NCBI GenBank assembly: GCA_937901865.1
Contig: CALDID010000104.1
Location: 1-7,242 of the forward strand
Direction of reading: 5' to 3'
Length of the DNA: 7,242 bases
DNA from: an uncultured Treponema sp.
GTDB taxonomy: Bacteria > Spirochaetota > Spirochaetia > Treponematales > Treponemataceae
Within the stretch, counting starts at the first letter, position 1. Each line of letters opens with the position of its first letter. Of the stretch, positions 5,538 to 7,242 are shown in pieces. The notes beneath the pieces were generated by a model. It saw only the letters and a list, made by a program, of their open reading frames with translations, did no database searches and was not told where the DNA came from. The position numbers were made by a program, and so were the translations under genes.

Positions 5538-7109
5538 ATGAATGTAGAAATTGGAAACGATGTCTTATTTGACATAAATAAAAAGTTTAGTTTAGATGCA
5601 TTGGATAATTGGGAAACGGCTACAGGACTTATTCAAAGCGTTATCGCGTATGTAGAACAGAGTATTCCTGGCTGTGAAGCACACGTTTTTTTTCATGAAA
5701 CAGAATTTCACGAGTACAGAGAAATTGACCGAGAGGGAATAACGTCTATTCCTGATGACTCTATTTTTATTGGTTGTTTGTCTATGACCGACAGCATTAT
5801 GAGTTTAGAAAAGGTGTTTAGCGATTTTCAAATTGATGACCCTCTTATAGAGCAGTGTTTATCTTCGATATATCGAGGTAAATTTATTGTACCTGTGGTA
5901 CATCGATTTGAGCTGTTGGCGTTTATCCTTGTGTGTGAAGCCGATAGCGGTGCGCAATTTTCTCTTACAGAAAAGCAAAAAGAGATATTGATTTCGATTG
6001 AAGAGCGATTGAAGACAAATCTATATGCTGCTTCGGTGGCAGACAGACAACAGAGGCAACTTTTGCGCTTGTCGTCTTTTCCGCAAACATTAAAAGTACA
6101 TCATTCGCTTGACGAAATATATAGCTCGCTGTTAAAAGACTTATCGTCGCAAATCGCATTTTCTTGTGCGGTGTGCTATGCCTTTGAAGAGGAAACGGGG
6201 CTTTTGATTCCTGTGGATACTTATGGAATAAAAAGCAAAGTGCCGTCTGTGCATATTGGGCGAGGTATTTCGGGGCAAGCTGCGGAACGGGGAAAAACAA
6301 TCATTGTGCCTGAGCGCGAAACTCACCCGACGTATGCAATTATGGCGGACGAAGCATTTATAAAAGGCTCTTTTATATCTGTTCCGTTTGGCACTCGAAA
6401 AGAGCTTTTCGGCGTTCTTACCCTCAGTCGAGAGGCAAAAACACCTTTTGGCGCAGAACATCGCTATATGATGGAAATAGCGGCTTCTCTTATTGCGAGC
6501 GAAATCTCTAACAGAGAGCTGTTAATGCAACTTGAAGAAAGCAATTTCAATGTTGTAAAATCGCTTGCAAGCGCACTCGAAGCTAAAGACGCATATACTG
6601 AAGGACATTCGTCAAGGGTGGCAAAGTATTCGATAAATATCGCACATATTTTGGGCTATGACGAGGAGCGATTGCACGATTTGAAATATGGCGCAATGTT
6701 GCACGACATCGGAAAAATCGGAATTACCGACGCGATTATCAACAAAGACGGCAAACTTACCGACGAAGAGTACACCACGATAAAGGGACATACCGAAATA
6801 GGCTATAGAATACTTGAAAATAACCCGTTTTTTGAAAAAATCAGGACGTTTGTGCGCTATCATCACGAAACATTGGCAGGCACGGGCTACTATAAGAAGA
6901 AAGCAGGGGAGTACCCAGAAGAAGCGATGATTATCAGTTGTGCGGATATTTTCGACGCGCTTACCTCCGACCGCCCGTACCGAAAAGCACTTGATATTGA
7001 TGTGGCGTTAGGAGAACTAAAGAAACTTGTAGGAATACACTTTACAGAACCGATATTCCGTGCATTAGAACAATCTATGCACAGTGAAAGCTCTATAAAG
7101 ACTTCGTGA
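5538..7109 (+). CDS. GAF sensor protein with HD-GYP phosphodiesterase-like domain (GYY variant)
   Basis: The 523-residue protein has no membrane segment and should be cytoplasmic. Residues about 25-160 look like a diverged GAF domain (the IVPVVHRFELLAFILV strands and a closing helix). Residues about 190-325 are a clear GAF domain with GRGISGQAAERGKTIIVPE. A linker helix leads to an HD-GYP domain at about 335-515. HD-GYP enzymes cleave c-di-GMP with a di- or tri-metal centre. Metal residues are present: His357 in GHSSRV, His389-Asp390 in LHDIGKIG, His418, His442-His443-Glu444 and Asp470 in CADIFDAL, then TSDRPYR. The signature is altered: where DGxGYP is usual, this reads AGTGYY (447-452). Hydrolysis is plausible, but partner binding through the GYP loop may differ. 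The GAF ligand is unknown. The start is the ATG with a weak AAGAAG upstream. It follows the GNAT gene by 54 bases and ends at tandem hairpins. Confidence 0.93.
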   Translation: MNVEIGNDVLFDINKKFSLDALDNWETATGLIQSVIAYVEQSIPGCEAHVFFHETEFHEYREIDREGITSIPDDSIFIGCLSMTDSIMSLEKVFSDFQIDDPLIEQCLSSIYRGKFIVPVVHRFELLAFILVCEADSGAQFSLTEKQKEILISIEERLKTNLYAASVADRQQRQLLRLSSFPQTLKVHHSLDEIYSSLLKDLSSQIAFSCAVCYAFEEETGLLIPVDTYGIKSKVPSVHIGRGISGQAAERGKTIIVPERETHPTYAIMADEAFIKGSFISVPFGTRKELFGVLTLSREAKTPFGAEHRYMMEIAASLIASEISNRELLMQLEESNFNVVKSLASALEAKDAYTEGHSSRVAKYSINIAHILGYDEERLHDLKYGAMLHDIGKIGITDAIINKDGKLTDEEYTTIKGHTEIGYRILENNPFFEKIRTFVRYHHETLAGTGYYKKKAGEYPEEAMIISCADIFDALTSDRPYRKALDIDVALGELKKLVGIHFTEPIFRALEQSMHSESSIKTS

Positions 7110-7112
7110 AAT

Positions 7113-7129
7113 GAGGCGCAGCCTCTTTT
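7113..7129 (+). terminator. Small hairpin with T-run after the GAF/HD-GYP gene
   Basis: GAGGC (7113-7117) and GCCTC (7121-7125) form a five-bp GC-rich stem with a three-base loop, followed by TTTT. It begins three bases after the stop codon. Alone it is short; it may work together with the stronger hairpin downstream. Confidence 0.5.
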
Positions 7130-7141
7130 CAACCGAATACT

Positions 7142-7179
7142 AAAAAGCCTGTTCCCTTTCGCGCGGACAGGCTTTTTTT
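7142..7179. terminator. Strong Rho-independent terminator, probably bidirectional
   Basis: AAAAAGCCTGT (7142-7152) pairs with ACAGGCTTTTT (7167-7177), giving an 11-bp stem with a GC-rich core and seven T residues on its 3' side. The five A residues on the 5' side would give a T-run on the other strand, so it could also stop a convergent minus-strand gene beyond the window. It ends transcription of the GAF/HD-GYP gene. Confidence 0.9.
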
Positions 7180-7242
7180 GTTTGTGTAAAAGCAATTTAT
7201 CGTGATAATACATACAGTAAAGCTAATCTTCCCGAAATAGTA

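Noticed and set aside
7182..7209. TTGTGT with GATAAT, 16 bases apart, as a promoter reading out of the right edge
   Set aside because: Only three of six -35 bases match and no gene follows within the window, so support is too weak to list.

Overview
The window is a bacterial chromosomal segment of moderately low GC with densely packed, mostly housekeeping and signalling genes. No tRNA, rRNA, CRISPR array, insertion sequence or phage gene was seen. The organism is not certain. A stand-alone HPt protein beside a receiver/HD protein, a GAF plus HD-GYP protein and short intergenic gaps would fit a Treponema-like spirochaete, but this is an impression from protein style and a clostridial origin is not excluded.

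Layout. Positions 1-433 hold the 3' end of a COG1092 rRNA methyltransferase (RlmI-like), followed after 24 bases by miaA (458-1435, tRNA dimethylallyltransferase). A 65-residue gene of unknown function (1413-1610, minus strand) runs into the miaA tail. It diverges across about 95 bases from a TatD-family metal-dependent hydrolase (1706-2485). The TatD gene ends tail-to-tail, with a 26-base overlap, on a minus-strand HPt phosphotransfer gene (2460-2813). Divergent from the HPt gene is a receiver protein with a degenerate HD-GYP output domain (2925-3971). Next comes a region with a perfect 13-bp inverted repeat, then rfbD (4062-5000, dTDP-4-dehydrorhamnose reductase), a GNAT acetyltransferase (5016-5483) and a 523-residue GAF/HD-GYP protein (5538-7109). 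Two hairpins with T-runs close that run. The last 60 or so bases hold no recognisable gene.

How the genes may work together. miaA and the RlmI-like gene both act on translation RNAs. The HPt and receiver genes look like a local phosphorelay pair; no histidine kinase is present in the window. The two HD-GYP-type proteins are degenerate in complementary places. The receiver protein keeps the HHE...DGKGYP segment but has YD instead of HD and lacks the later metal-binding Asp. The GAF protein keeps all the visible HD metal residues but has AGTGYY where the family has DGxGYP. This pair, and the repeated sequence upstream of rfbD, are the most unusual signals. I did not find a clear new multi-gene system.
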